A stretch of 64,000 nt of DNA, from the NCBI GenBank assembly GCA_023391815.1, contig JAEWAF010000001.1, positions 11,228-75,227 on the forward strand, written 5' to 3'. This stretch comes from Pseudomonadota bacterium. Its GTDB lineage: Bacteria; Pseudomonadota; Gammaproteobacteria; Steroidobacterales; Steroidobacteraceae. Positions 35,127-44,024 of the stretch are shown one piece after another. The position numbers were made by a program, and so were the translations under genes. The notes beneath the pieces are model-generated. The model did no database searches and was not told where the DNA came from. It saw only the letters and a list, made by a program, of their open reading frames with translations. Positions within the stretch are counted from its first letter, which is position 1, and each line of letters opens with the position of its first letter.

Positions 35127-36083
35127 TCAGAGCAGTGGCGCGAACACCATTCTCACCAACGCCTTCAGCTTCCGCCGCCTCGACCCCGGGACTTTCAATC
35201 CGTCCCGGTAGTGCTGGAATCCCGCCTTCACCCGATAAAGCGCGGCATCGATGTGGGCCTTCACCAGGCGGTCGTGATAAGGACCCAGATTCGCGCCGCT
35301 CACATAGGGCTCGAGCGCCTGAATGGAGCGCAGCTTGTACACGCTCATTTCGCCCACATCGCGCGAAGCGTTGGATTCATGCCGGCGCACCTCGGCGAGC
35401 ACTTCGTTCGTGAACGTCACTGAGCCCTGCATGGCCGCGCGCAGCACGAAATGAGCGTCTTCGCAGAACTTCAAAGTGGGGTCGAAGCGCAGCCCATGGA
35501 GAGCGTCACGGCGGAACATCATCACCTGCGTAAAGGCGGGGAATTCACCGCAGCCGATCAGCGTGGCGAATGCCGCAGGCGAGTCGATGCGATTGGGCAC
35601 TTCACGCAGTTCGGGGTAATAGGCGAACTGGTCTTTCAGCACCGTGCCGCTTGGATGTTCGAAGCGAACGAAATTCGCGAACGCGAAGACCGCCGTCGGC
35701 TCGCTCGCAAGCACGCTGTGCAGGCGTTCAACGAACGCGGGGCGCCAGCGATCGTCGGCATCCAGGAAGGTCACGAACTCGCCGCGCGCTGCCTCCAGGC
35801 CGGTGTTCCGCGCCGCTGAGACGCCGCGATTGCGCTGGCGGATGTATTCCACCTGCGGGTATCGCCCGACCACCTGCTCGGTGTCATCCGTCGACCCGTC
35901 GTCGACGACGACAATCTGATCCGGGACCCGAGTCTGGGCGAGGATGGAATCGATCGCCTCGGCGATGAACGCGCCGCAGTTGTAGGTCGGCACGACCACG
36001 CTGATCGATGCAGTGCCCGTGGGCATGGTTGGGTCCGATGTCGTTGTGTGGCCTCGGGGGATCGGCCTGCCGCTATCAGTCAT
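35127..36083 (-). CDS. Family 2 glycosyltransferase
   Basis: About 318 residues, GT-A fold. The N-terminal nucleotide-sugar site is SVVVPTYNCGAFIAEAIDSI, then VVDDGSTDDT, the RNRGVSAARNTGLEAARGE segment, and the metal-binding DADD in FVTFLDADDRWRP; the acceptor part includes EDAHFVLRAAMQG. It transfers a sugar to a polysaccharide, lipid or protein acceptor in the cytoplasm. ATG 36081-36083 is used; ATG 36024-36026, which starts just before the conserved domain, is equally likely. It stands alone at the left edge of the integrated element, so it may be the last host gene before it. Confidence 0.88.
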   Translation of the reverse strand: MTDSGRPIPRGHTTTSDPTMPTGTASISVVVPTYNCGAFIAEAIDSILAQTRVPDQIVVVDDGSTDDTEQVVGRYPQVEYIRQRNRGVSAARNTGLEAARGEFVTFLDADDRWRPAFVERLHSVLASEPTAVFAFANFVRFEHPSGTVLKDQFAYYPELREVPNRIDSPAAFATLIGCGEFPAFTQVMMFRRDALHGLRFDPTLKFCEDAHFVLRAAMQGSVTFTNEVLAEVRRHESNASRDVGEMSVYKLRSIQALEPYVSGANLGPYHDRLVKAHIDAALYRVKAGFQHYRDGLKVPGSRRRKLKALVRMVFAPLL

Positions 36084-36387
36084 ACCCTCGGAATGTCCAC
36101 GATGCTGGTGGGGCGGGTGAACGCAGGAATGTTTGACCCCAATGAGCCTCGAAGACAGCGAGCGAGTGCCGGCGCCAGTGGGCCGGAACCTATGGGTGTC
36201 TTGGAGACGGAAGTGGCGAAGGTGGCTCCCGGGCCGGACGCTAAACGACGCGTAACCTATTGACCCGAGAGGATTTGAGCTGGGTGTTTACCCCAGCAAT
36301 AGCGTCGCATCTTAACAGTGGTCGCAAGGACGCCGCCAGCCATGGGGCGGACTGGTTGGATCATACAGATTTCTGTACGATGGCAAA
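36084..36387. other. Intergenic stretch containing the left end of the element
   Basis: About 304 bases between the glycosyltransferase and VapB. It contains the left attachment repeat at 36221-36239 and, just before 36388, the presumed vapBC promoter. No gene is recognised. Confidence 0.5.
36221..36239. repeat. Left attachment site (copy of the tRNA-Asn 3' end)
   Basis: GGTGGCTCCCGGGCCGGAC matches 41674-41693, which is the 3' end of tRNA-Asn plus flanking bases, over 19 of 20 positions with one C missing. Same orientation, 5.45 kb apart, with an integrase remnant between them, so these look like attL and attR of an integrated element. Confidence 0.8.
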
Positions 36388-36633
36388 ATGAAAACCACGC
36401 TCGACATTGATGATGATCTCCTCGTCAAGGCGAAAGCGTTTTCGGCCCGCGAGAGGAAAAGCCTGACAGCGCTGATTGAGGAGGGCTTGCGGCTGCGCCT
36501 TCGTACCCGCAGCCATAGAGAAGCGCGATCACGGCCGCCATTGCCCATCTATCGAGGACAGAGCGGTCCTGCGAAGGGGGTAGATCCGGCGTCGAATCGC
36601 TCAATGCTAGATGCGGCGGGCGATGACGCCTGA
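36388..36633 (+). CDS. VapB-type antitoxin
   Basis: 81 residues. The N-terminal ribbon-helix-helix (MKTTLDIDDDLLVKAKAFSA, then KSLTALIEEGLRLRL) is the DNA-binding part that represses the operon; the C-terminal tail (PIYRGQSGPAKGVDP) would fold into the toxin's groove. The reading frame overlaps the toxin gene by 11 bases, the usual coupling of type II pairs. Confidence 0.85.
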   Translation: MKTTLDIDDDLLVKAKAFSARERKSLTALIEEGLRLRLRTRSHREARSRPPLPIYRGQSGPAKGVDPASNRSMLDAAGDDA

Positions 36634-37057
36634 TATCAACGTGCTGGTCGCAGCATCGCGCACCGACCATCCTCATCACTCTCTCGCTCGCGACTGGCTC
36701 GAAGAGGCACTAGCAGAGTGCGAAGCAGGAGGGCGGCTCGAAGTGCTGCCCATGGTTGCTGCCGGCTTTCTGCGACTTGTCACTAATCGGCGGGTCTTTC
36801 CAGATCCCATGCCGATCGAGATCGCAATTGAGTTTCTTGATGCGATCCTCGCCACGCCGGGTGTCGAGATGCCGGACGGCGCTCGCGAGTGGCAGACACT
36901 GCGTCGTATTTGTCTTGAAGGGGAACTGGCCGGAAACGACATCCCGGATGCGTGGATCGCGGCCGCAGTGAAGGTCTTGAACAGTCGGCTCGTTACCTTT
37001 GATCGGGGCTTCCGGCGCTTGTTGAGCAACAACGAAGTGAGATTATTGACGCCGTAG
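36623..37057 (+). CDS. VapC-type PIN-domain toxin
   Basis: 144 residues from ATG 36623, inside the end of the antitoxin gene. A PIN ribonuclease fold: N-terminal Asp in TPDINVLVAASR, central GFLRLVTNRRVFPDPMP as in the large VapC subgroup that carries this motif, then the acidic residues in NDIPDAWIAAAV and TFDRGF. Such toxins cleave tRNA or rRNA when the antitoxin is degraded. Within the integrated element it probably acts as an addiction module. Confidence 0.87.
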   Translation: MTPDINVLVAASRTDHPHHSLARDWLEEALAECEAGGRLEVLPMVAAGFLRLVTNRRVFPDPMPIEIAIEFLDAILATPGVEMPDGAREWQTLRRICLEGELAGNDIPDAWIAAAVKVLNSRLVTFDRGFRRLLSNNEVRLLTP

Positions 37058-37657
37058 TCTCTGCCACAGCCGGGCCAAGAGTGTTTTTCAGGGGAGAGGC
37101 GCCAAGTGGTCCAGGGCGCGACGGTGGCCGAACGCAGTGCCTTGCGCAAAGTCCAGCGAACTGAATCGCCAATTGCCTGCCCTACGGTTTTCCATGGAGC
37201 TCGGCAGACCCAGAGCGCGTGGCCTCACGATGATAGTTTGCAGATCGCTCGTCGCAGGCGCATTCTCAGCACCGAACGGATTTCTCCCTGACGACGAGGG
37301 CATCGTCGTAACCCCGCCTGCGTTTGCAGGTACCCTAAGCAGCTTCAGACCAGGCAGAGCTGCGCAGCCAATCAGGTTGTGGTCCTGACTCATCACTCGG
37401 GGCGCTGACGCCTTCTCCAATCCGCTGTCCAGCGGTCGTTGCCAGATTCAATGCGGCAGTCACCATCCTCCTAACTGATCTCATGTGACGCGTCAGGTTG
37501 GTTTACCATGAGAAACGTGTCGCAAGAGTATGGCCAAACAAGGTGCGGGGTGCGTAAGCGCCCAACCTCGCTTGGCGCAGGATTCGCTCGTTGCTTGGTG
37601 GGAATTGCATAACATTGTCGCGCATGAGACGTGCGAAGATTGAAACGGTGACAGTAT
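37058..37657. other. 600-base stretch with no recognised gene
   Basis: Between VapC and the end of the HD-ATPase gene. Short frames of 60-110 codons exist on both strands (for example 37088-37420 minus and 37137-37388 plus) but none has a good ribosome site or a family I recognise. It could be remnants of lost cargo genes. I see no clear hairpin terminator. Confidence 0.4.
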
Positions 37658-40228
37658 TCAATCTTCCATCGAGTTGATGCGAGTGTAGTGGGTGACCGGC
37701 CTATGAATCTTGGTGCCCTCAACATCACCGACATGGCCGCCCTCGTCCTCCCAAGAGTCGAACTCGCCCCATGCGGATTGCAGAATGGTCTCCACTGATT
37801 TGGCGTAGTTGATTGGGGAATACTTCAGCGCATCGGCCAGCGACTTGCGAGGAGATGGGAGATACAGCACGTCATCAAGTGGTTCGAAATAGTCCTCGAA
37901 GTGATTGCGAGATACCTCATCAACATAGTCGTCATAGTTCGGCATCTCATCGCAGACAATGATTTCCGATTCAGACTGCACGAACGCTGAGAGTTCTACG
38001 GCAGTGAGTCGTCGGTGCCCTAATAGATAAACCGGCAAATCTCGTTCTGGAAGGAGGGCATGCAAATCTGCCAAGGTATCCCGATGAACTTTGAAGTCCG
38101 GGCCGATCCATTCATCCGCCCAACGAGCCCATGCATCACTGGACGCAATTGGAGCTGAGTTTTTGCGCGCCAGATCGGTGCTGTTGTGTCCGAGCAGGAC
38201 TCCCACCAAGTCTGGAATGGCCCCATTCTGAATGCCTCGGTGCGTGACGATCGCGCGCGACAAGTAGGTGGTGCTGTATGCCACACGCCCCACCAAAAGT
38301 CCGGACGCCTCGCGCAGATCAACCAGGCGCTGCTTGGTCGACTCGGAGCGGTTTGGGCGCACCCTCGATAAAAGCGCGGCCGCAGGTAGCTGTTCCCAAT
38401 CGTTGGGACGCACAGCTGTGGCGAAATTCTTTCCGCCAAGACTAACTCGCACTTCGATATCCAACGTTGGAGCAAGGCGTGCTACTGCCGATCCAACGGA
38501 GTCGATCGATATGTGCTTTTCTATGGCGCTGTGGCTCGCTGTCGCAGACGAGATAATAGCGAGGATGTCCTCAATTCGGTCCTCGCGCAGTTCTGGTGCG
38601 AACAAACTGGCGAAGGTGCCATCACGCAATTCCACTGAGATTCGAGTTCCAGAGCGCATGAGTTCCTCGGCTGGATCTGGCCGCCGGAGGGTGGGCCGTC
38701 CTTCCAGCCCTGAGTCAAACTCGAGCAGCCACTGGTCGCTCGCATCATCGCTTGTCTTCCTGAAGCGGCGAGTGACCACCTGCACTTTTTCACCCAGCAT
38801 AAAGACAGAGAAGAAGCCGATGCCAAAGCGTCCAACGGACTTAAAACCTCGGCTCGCTAGACCCGGAAGTTCAGTAAGTAGTGTCTCGCTGCTCCAAAGA
38901 GAGTTGCCAAAATCGAGCAGAACATCCGTTAGGACGTAGCGGCTCATTCCGATTCCTGTGTCGGTTATGTGCAGCCACGTTGACGACCGGTCACGGGTCA
39001 CTGAGATATCGATTCTCCCTTCGTGTGGCTCAATTCCACCCAATGCGCGCATAGCGCGTATGGCATCAGCGCCGTTCTGGATCAGTTCACGAAGGGCTAG
39101 CTTAGGGTCATCCCCATAGAGGGCTGAGCCGCCAAGCGCGCGTATTACCTTCGCAACATCACCGATTTTGGGCGCTGCATTAACCGGTTCCCATCCTGCG
39201 ACTCGAACCGCGGTGGCAAATGCTTCCGGCGTAGTTGCATATTCTACCGATGCCACAGCAAACGGTGTGCGTCCTGTATCGCGCATGAGCGCCTGTGCGG
39301 CGCGAAGCTCCCCATCAATCATGCAAGCTGTTTGGTATGCGAGCCACCACGCTGCCCGCTCATTCGTGTCGAACGGGCTTCCAGACGTTAGGCGGAGTTC
39401 CCCTTGTTCGGTACGCTTTGGCTGTCCCATCTTCGCTTGGAATTTCCAGTGAGATTGGGAAATTCCTTCAGGGTTACGTAGCGCAAATAGAAACCATGGG
39501 GCTCGCTGGCCATCAATGTGAGCCGCGTCCGCAGTGCGGAGAAGAAAAGCGACTTTAAGGGCGTCGACGCTCCATGCGGCCGGTGCCAGGAACGCGGGCG
39601 CGCTGACATGGCGATTCTCTAGCTCTTGAACAACGCGATGTGGCGGCCAGTGATGACTTTCAGCGATCTCCCCGATCAGGTCGCCGTAATAGTTCCGTAG
39701 TTCAAAGTTCTCCAGGAGTTGCACTCGTTCCTTTGTGCCAGGGATCGCCCATGAAACCTTTGTCAGTTGGCGAGCCTGCTTAGCGTGTAGATGCCGTAGC
39801 ACCCGGAATAGCGCCGATCGTTCCTCAGGCGAATTGCGGCTGGGCTCCGTTCCGTGAAACGAATAGGCAATGAGATCCGTCCATTCGCTAGTCTTTTTAA
39901 TGCTTTCCAGTCCACCGTCATACGCACAAATCACGTGCGCCGCATCATGAAGTAAGAACGAAGCTCCCAATACGAACGCTTCGGCCGGGTTCAGTGGATA
40001 ATTGGGTCCCGCGATCTCGTCGGCGACACGCCATAGGGCGTCGAGATGTGTGATGTCATGGACTGTCAGCTCGGGTAGGAGGGTGCCGATCTCGTTCACG
40101 AGTAGGGCAACATTGGCTCGGAAGCCTAGAAATGAGTTGCGAAGGATCTCGCGCCGGGGTTCCAAGTGATCTTGCTGTGCTCCGAGCGTGCGTCGCCAAA
40201 GTGCAAACTGCTCCATATCAAATTGCAC
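37658..40228 (-). CDS. HD hydrolase-HSP90-like ATPase fusion (candidate defence/conflict protein)
   Basis: 856 residues. Residues about 30-240 form an HD metal-hydrolase-like domain: H57-D58 and H61 (VHDITH), H94-D95 (LLHDAAH) and the late Asp in LLRTADAAHID. Residues about 365-560 form a Bergerat (GHKL) ATPase of HSP90 type: N box ELIQNGADA (381-389), DTGIGM (423-428), and GRFGIGFFSVFMLG (466-479), which matches HSP90 GxFGxGFYS. A long C-terminal region of unknown fold follows. The gene has visibly lower G+C and different codon use from its neighbours and sits inside the tRNA-Asn element, so it was acquired. HD-GHKL fusions have been noted among predicted conflict systems; the activity here is inferred. 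Confidence 0.88.
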   Translation of the reverse strand: MQFDMEQFALWRRTLGAQQDHLEPRREILRNSFLGFRANVALLVNEIGTLLPELTVHDITHLDALWRVADEIAGPNYPLNPAEAFVLGASFLLHDAAHVICAYDGGLESIKKTSEWTDLIAYSFHGTEPSRNSPEERSALFRVLRHLHAKQARQLTKVSWAIPGTKERVQLLENFELRNYYGDLIGEIAESHHWPPHRVVQELENRHVSAPAFLAPAAWSVDALKVAFLLRTADAAHIDGQRAPWFLFALRNPEGISQSHWKFQAKMGQPKRTEQGELRLTSGSPFDTNERAAWWLAYQTACMIDGELRAAQALMRDTGRTPFAVASVEYATTPEAFATAVRVAGWEPVNAAPKIGDVAKVIRALGGSALYGDDPKLALRELIQNGADAIRAMRALGGIEPHEGRIDISVTRDRSSTWLHITDTGIGMSRYVLTDVLLDFGNSLWSSETLLTELPGLASRGFKSVGRFGIGFFSVFMLGEKVQVVTRRFRKTSDDASDQWLLEFDSGLEGRPTLRRPDPAEELMRSGTRISVELRDGTFASLFAPELREDRIEDILAIISSATASHSAIEKHISIDSVGSAVARLAPTLDIEVRVSLGGKNFATAVRPNDWEQLPAAALLSRVRPNRSESTKQRLVDLREASGLLVGRVAYSTTYLSRAIVTHRGIQNGAIPDLVGVLLGHNSTDLARKNSAPIASSDAWARWADEWIGPDFKVHRDTLADLHALLPERDLPVYLLGHRRLTAVELSAFVQSESEIIVCDEMPNYDDYVDEVSRNHFEDYFEPLDDVLYLPSPRKSLADALKYSPINYAKSVETILQSAWGEFDSWEDEGGHVGDVEGTKIHRPVTHYTRINSMED

Positions 40229-40304
40229 GGTTCACCTGATTGGGATTTAAGTTCTTGTTGTTGAAAGAGTGCCAATAGCTGGGCGACCGGCATAATTACT
40301 GCCA

Positions 40305-41512
40305 CTATTGGTTCGCCAAGCGCAACGGCAATATTTCTGCACCAGTCCGCAACCTGTCCAGGAAATCAGCCCAAGCTTGCATCATCTTTCTTCTCTCCCC
40401 GAGACGAGTCGCTCGGTTGTACGCGGCGCGGACCTTGTTTCGCTCGGCATGCGCCAGCTGCAGTTCGATCAGATCTGGATGCCAGCCTTGTTCGTTCAAG
40501 CAGGTCGAGGCCATCGATCGGAACCCGTGCGACACCATTTCGTCGCCCGTGTAGCCCAGTCGGCGTAATGAAGCGTTCAAAGTGTTGTTGCTGATCGGCC
40601 GGTCGCCGCCCCGAAGCGATGGAAAAAGGTAGCGACCTCCGCCTGTCAGCGGCTGCAAGCCACGGACAAGGGCGACAGCCTGGCGAGCGAGCGGAACGAT
40701 GTGCGGCTCGCGCATCTTCATGCGGCTCCCAGGAATCCGCCACTCGGCAGTCTCCAAGTCGAACTCCGACCACTCGGCGGCGCGCAATTCGCCCGGCCGG
40801 ACGAACACGAGGGGCAACAGCTTCAACGCGTATTCCGTAGCCGGCTGACCTTGTTAGCCATCAATGGCCCGCAGTAGCTGGCCAATCTTAACTGGTTCGG
40901 TGATGGCGGCGTGGTTGCGAACGACGACGGGCGCAAGCGCGCCACGCAAGTCGCCGGTCGGATCGCGCTCCGCGCGTCCGGTCGCGATGGCATAGCGGAA
41001 GACTTCTCCGCATTCCGCGCGCACTCGATGCGCTGTCTCATGGTTCCCGCGCTCCTCAATTCGGCGCAGTGCTGCGGGCAACTGCGGCGCCGCAATCGAC
41101 GTGATCGGCTGCTTGCCGATGAAAGGAAAGGCGAACCCCTCAAAACGGCCGAGCTTCTTGGCGAACGTCCGCGCGCTGAGGCTCTTTGACTTCAGCTCAA
41201 GGTATTCGCGCGCGATCGCCTCGAACGTGTCAGACGTGGCGGCGCGCTCCGCTTTGCGCTGGCACTTGGGTCTACGCGAGCGGCGATCAGTCGTCGCGCT
41301 TCATCGCGACGCTCACGGGCGCTCCTAAGCGGCACGTCGGGGTACTGGCCGAAGCTAAGCAGCTTCTCGCGTCCATCAACGCGGTACTTCATGCGCCATA
41401 GGCGCGCGCCGTTGGGCTGCACCAGCAGATACAACCCGCCACCGTCGAATAGCTTCAAGGCTTTTTCGGGCGGTTTGAGGCCACGAATCGCCGAATCGGT
41501 CAGCGGCGGCAT
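40305..41512 (-). pseudogene. Tyrosine recombinase/integrase, inactivated by frameshift and nonsense mutation
   Basis: A P4-type integrase of about 400 codons that would begin at ATG 41510-41512 (MPPLTDSAIRGLKPPEKA). The N-terminal DUF4102 arm-binding domain is intact to about 41250, where one base is lost or gained; the next frame continues as RKAERAATSDTFEAIARE and through the core-binding domain to an in-frame TAA at 40854-40856, in ..AIDG-stop-QGQPATEY.., where relatives have Tyr (TAC to TAA). The catalytic domain follows (RPGELRAAEW with the first Arg, HGFRSMAST, HAERNKVRAAYNR with Tyr). It lies beside tRNA-Asn, as expected for the enzyme that integrated the element; it is now dead, so the element is fixed. 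Confidence 0.9.
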
Positions 41513-41673
41513 TTGGGGGTACCACTCCGGGCGCTGTGGGGGATACCCCAGCTGTACCCCCAAATGTGGTACGCCGTCAACGGATCGCTGAAGATGCAGG
41601 CGGATCAGGAAACGCTGGATTTATAGGCTTTTGCAGCGTTTGACGACCTTCCTTGGACCTCCTTGGATCAGGA

Positions 41674-41693
41674 GGTGGCTCCCCGGGCCGGAC
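41674..41693. repeat. Right attachment site in the tRNA-Asn 3' end
   Basis: Partner of the repeat at 36221-36239. It spans the CCA end and acceptor/T-arm bases of tRNA-Asn plus two flanking bases, so the tRNA stays intact after integration. Confidence 0.8.
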
Positions 41694-41750
41694 TCGAACC
41701 AGCGACCAACGGATTAACAGTCCGTCGCTCTACCACTGAGCTACCGGGGA
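41676..41750 (-). tRNA. tRNA-Asn(GUU)
   Basis: 75 bases with encoded CCA. Acceptor TCCCCGG pairs with CCGGGGA; D arm AGCTCAGTGGTAGAGC; anticodon loop CTGTTAA gives GUU; T loop GGTTCGAGTCC. Integration site of the neighbouring element. Confidence 0.97.
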
Positions 41751-41899
41751 ACAGGTGGGTCAAATCGAAGGCGCGGGATTTTGCGTAATGCGGCGCGGCC
41801 GTGTCAAGGAATCGAAGCGACTTGAGTCGCAACTTTTTGAGTTGACATCCGATTCCGGAACCCGATGCCGCGTTTTCGCCGGTCTCGGCTGACAGGCAC

Positions 41900-42349
41900 T
41901 TACGGGCCCGCGACACGCGTCGCTCGACGCGGCGCAGGGGAGTCACCTAAGTCGAAGTCGCCGGGTCGCCGGTCATCCGCGAGCCATTTCAAGTAGTAGG
42001 CCTGCTTGTGTTCGACGAAGCGCAACGCGGTCTGAAGCTCCGCGATATGCGCGAGCGTCCGCGCGTGGTGCGCATCGAGCAGCTCCAAGCGTTGGCGAAT
42101 CGTCTTTTTGCCTTGGACGGCGAGGTGCGCATAGCGACGCATCTCGCGCACGGTCATCCCCGCGTAACGAAGCCGATCGAGGAACAGCAGCCAGGCAACG
42201 TGCTGCGTAACGTAGACGCGTCGCCCACTGACATCGCGTGTCACACCGGGCATCAAGCCCTGCTTTTCGTACCACCGAATCGTATGCACGCTGCGGCCGG
42301 TCTCACGAGCGAGCCGGCCGATGTGAAAGCGCGTGCCGTTCCGACTCAT
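41900..42349 (-). CDS. MerR family transcriptional regulator
   Basis: 149 residues. N-terminal winged helix FHIGRLARETGRSVHTIRWY and EKQGLMPGVTRDVSGRRVY, then a helical dimerisation region (RYAHLAVQGKKTIRQRLELL). No cysteine pattern for metal sensing is visible, so it probably senses an organic ligand or stress. Its ATG overlaps the stop of the SnoaL-like gene (42346-42349), so the two form one operon driven by a MerR-type promoter with a 19-base spacer. Probably autoregulated. Confidence 0.9.
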   Translation of the reverse strand: MSRNGTRFHIGRLARETGRSVHTIRWYEKQGLMPGVTRDVSGRRVYVTQHVAWLLFLDRLRYAGMTVREMRRYAHLAVQGKKTIRQRLELLDAHHARTLAHIAELQTALRFVEHKQAYYLKWLADDRRPGDFDLGDSPAPRRATRVAGP

Positions 42350-42771
42350 GCGGTTGTCGCCCAGGACGGCGGCTCGAGGACTGCGGACACGAGCTCCGTG
42401 TCGAGATACTCGGTCAGCTCCACCATCTTGCCGTCACGCATGCGAATGACCATGCAGTAAGTGTTCGCGTAGGGCTTGCCTGTTTTGGTCGTCACGTTAC
42501 CGCGACTCTCCACGATGACGAACTCACCATCGGCGAGGATGCGCTTCGGCGTGTTCGTGTAGTGACTGCCGAACTGTGCGAACAACGGTGCGATCAGTCG
42601 CTGCCGTACCTCGGCCTTGCCCGTGAACGTGCCCGACCACGCGGTGGTACCGGTCATGTGCCACGTGAAGTCTTCTGCCATTGCATCGGCGAAGGGCTGG
42701 CGCTGGCCGCGGGACAGCGCCTCCATGATGCCGGTGACGATGGCTCGATTGCTCTCTGTAACGCTCGTCAT
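42346..42771 (-). CDS. SnoaL/NTF2-like (nuclear transport factor 2 fold) protein
   Basis: 141 residues, a cone-shaped alpha+beta fold as in ketosteroid isomerase and SnoaL cyclases. Motifs: MEALSRGQRQPFADAMAED, FTWHMTGTTAWSGTFTGKAE, then VESRGNVTTKTGKPYANTYC and RMRDGKMVELTEYLDT at the C terminus. These proteins bind a small hydrophobic ligand, sometimes with an isomerase or hydrolase activity; the function cannot be assigned. GGAGG precedes ATG 42769-42771 by six bases. Co-operonic with the MerR regulator. Confidence 0.85.
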   Translation of the reverse strand: MTSVTESNRAIVTGIMEALSRGQRQPFADAMAEDFTWHMTGTTAWSGTFTGKAEVRQRLIAPLFAQFGSHYTNTPKRILADGEFVIVESRGNVTTKTGKPYANTYCMVIRMRDGKMVELTEYLDTELVSAVLEPPSWATTA

Positions 42772-42800
42772 AGGTCGCCTCCATGTAGGGTGCGACCCTG

Positions 42801-42831
42801 GTTCTAACGGCTAGAGCACGCTCTAGATCAA
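42801..42831 (-). promoter_or_regulatory. MerR-type promoter with 19-bp spacer and operator palindrome
   Basis: On the minus strand: -35 TTGATC (42826-42831), 19-base spacer, -10 TAGAAC (42801-42806). The spacer holds the perfect palindrome CTAGAGCGTGCTCTAG (42811-42826). An over-long spacer with a central dyad is the hallmark of MerR-activated promoters. It lies directly upstream of the SnoaL-merR operon, and its -35 overlaps the stop of the aminotransferase gene. Confidence 0.8.
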
Positions 42832-44024
42832 GCGGCTTGCGCCGCCCGCAGCGTCTTCTCCATGCGCTTCAACGATTCTTCCAGGTTCTTCATGCTGGTC
42901 GCGAACGACAAGCGCATGTGATTCGGTGCACCGAATCCGCTGCCTGGAACGACAGCGACGCCGCCCTGGACGAGCAGGTGCTCGGCGAACGCGTTGTCGT
43001 CCTTCACGCCAACGATCTTCATCGCCTTCTCCACGTGCGCGAAGGCGTAGAACGTGCCGGCGCCTTCGAGGCAGGTCACGCCTGGCAGCTTGTTCAAGCC
43101 GGCGACGACGAAATCGTGCCGCGCCTTGAACGACTTGTTCATCTCGCGCACGCAGTTCTGATCGCCATTCAGCGCGGTGATCGCGGCCTTCTGCGCGATC
43201 GATGAGGGGTTCGATGTGCTCTGACTCTGAATAGTGGACATCGCGGTCACGATCTCGATCGGTCCGCCGCAGTAACCGATGCGCCAGCCAGTCATCGCAT
43301 ACGCCTTCGACACACCATTGGTCGTCACGACTCGGTCGTACAGCTCGGGGCACACCTGGGCGAGGCTGACGAACGGCTCCTTGCCCCAGTAGATGTGCTC
43401 GTACATGTCATCGGTGCAGATGATGACCTGCGGGTGTTTGATGAGCACTTCTCCGAGCGCGCGCAGTTCGGCCGCGGAGTAGGCGGCACCGGTCGGGTTG
43501 CTCGGGCTGTTCAGAATGAAGAGGCGCGTTTTTGGCGTGATCGCGGCCTCCAGCTGCGCCGCGGTGAGCTTGTAACCTTGCTCAGGCCCGGCATAGGGCA
43601 TGACGGGAATGCCGTCGGCGAGCAGAACCATGTCCGGATACGACACCCAATAGGGCGCCGGCACCACGACTTCGTCGCCCGGGTCAACGACCGCCAGGAT
43701 CAGATTGAAGATGGTCTGTTTGGCGCCCGTGGATACGAGGATCTGATTGCGCTTGTACTCGAGCCCGTTCTCGCGCTTGAACTTCGCAATGATCGCGTCC
43801 TTCAATTCGGCGACGCCTTCGACCGGCGTGTAGCGTGTGAAGCCCTTGCGAATGGCCTCGACGCCCGAGTCCGCGATGTGGGTCGGTGTGTCGAAATCCG
43901 GCTCGCCGACGCCGAGGCTGATGATGTCCTTGCCTTCGGCTTTGAGCTGCGCGACGCGCCCCGTCAAGGCCACGGTCGGGGAGGGCTTCACACGTTGGAC
44001 GCGCTTTGAAACTGCTAGACTCAC
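42828..44024 (-). CDS. Aspartate aminotransferase, class I/II fold (type Ib)
   Basis: 398 residues starting at GTG 44022-44024 (MSLAVSKRVQRVKPSPT), the expected N terminus; a longer frame upstream is not supported. A PLP-dependent transaminase that interconverts aspartate and oxaloacetate using 2-oxoglutarate. Motifs: GVGEPDFDTP, NSPSNPTGAAYS, TDDMYEHI, and the PLP lysine in TNGVSKAYAMTGWRIGY, plus the C-terminal substrate-binding Arg in NHMRLSFAT. Type Ib enzymes also act on prephenate in some bacteria. Divergent from uvrB. Confidence 0.93.
   Translation of the reverse strand: MSLAVSKRVQRVKPSPTVALTGRVAQLKAEGKDIISLGVGEPDFDTPTHIADSGVEAIRKGFTRYTPVEGVAELKDAIIAKFKRENGLEYKRNQILVSTGAKQTIFNLILAVVDPGDEVVVPAPYWVSYPDMVLLADGIPVMPYAGPEQGYKLTAAQLEAAITPKTRLFILNSPSNPTGAAYSAAELRALGEVLIKHPQVIICTDDMYEHIYWGKEPFVSLAQVCPELYDRVVTTNGVSKAYAMTGWRIGYCGGPIEIVTAMSTIQSQSTSNPSSIAQKAAITALNGDQNCVREMNKSFKARHDFVVAGLNKLPGVTCLEGAGTFYAFAHVEKAMKIVGVKDDNAFAEHLLVQGGVAVVPGSGFGAPNHMRLSFATSMKNLEESLKRMEKTLRAAQAA

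Noticed and set aside
37137..37388. 83-codon frame in the gene-free stretch
   Set aside because: No ribosome site or recognisable domain.
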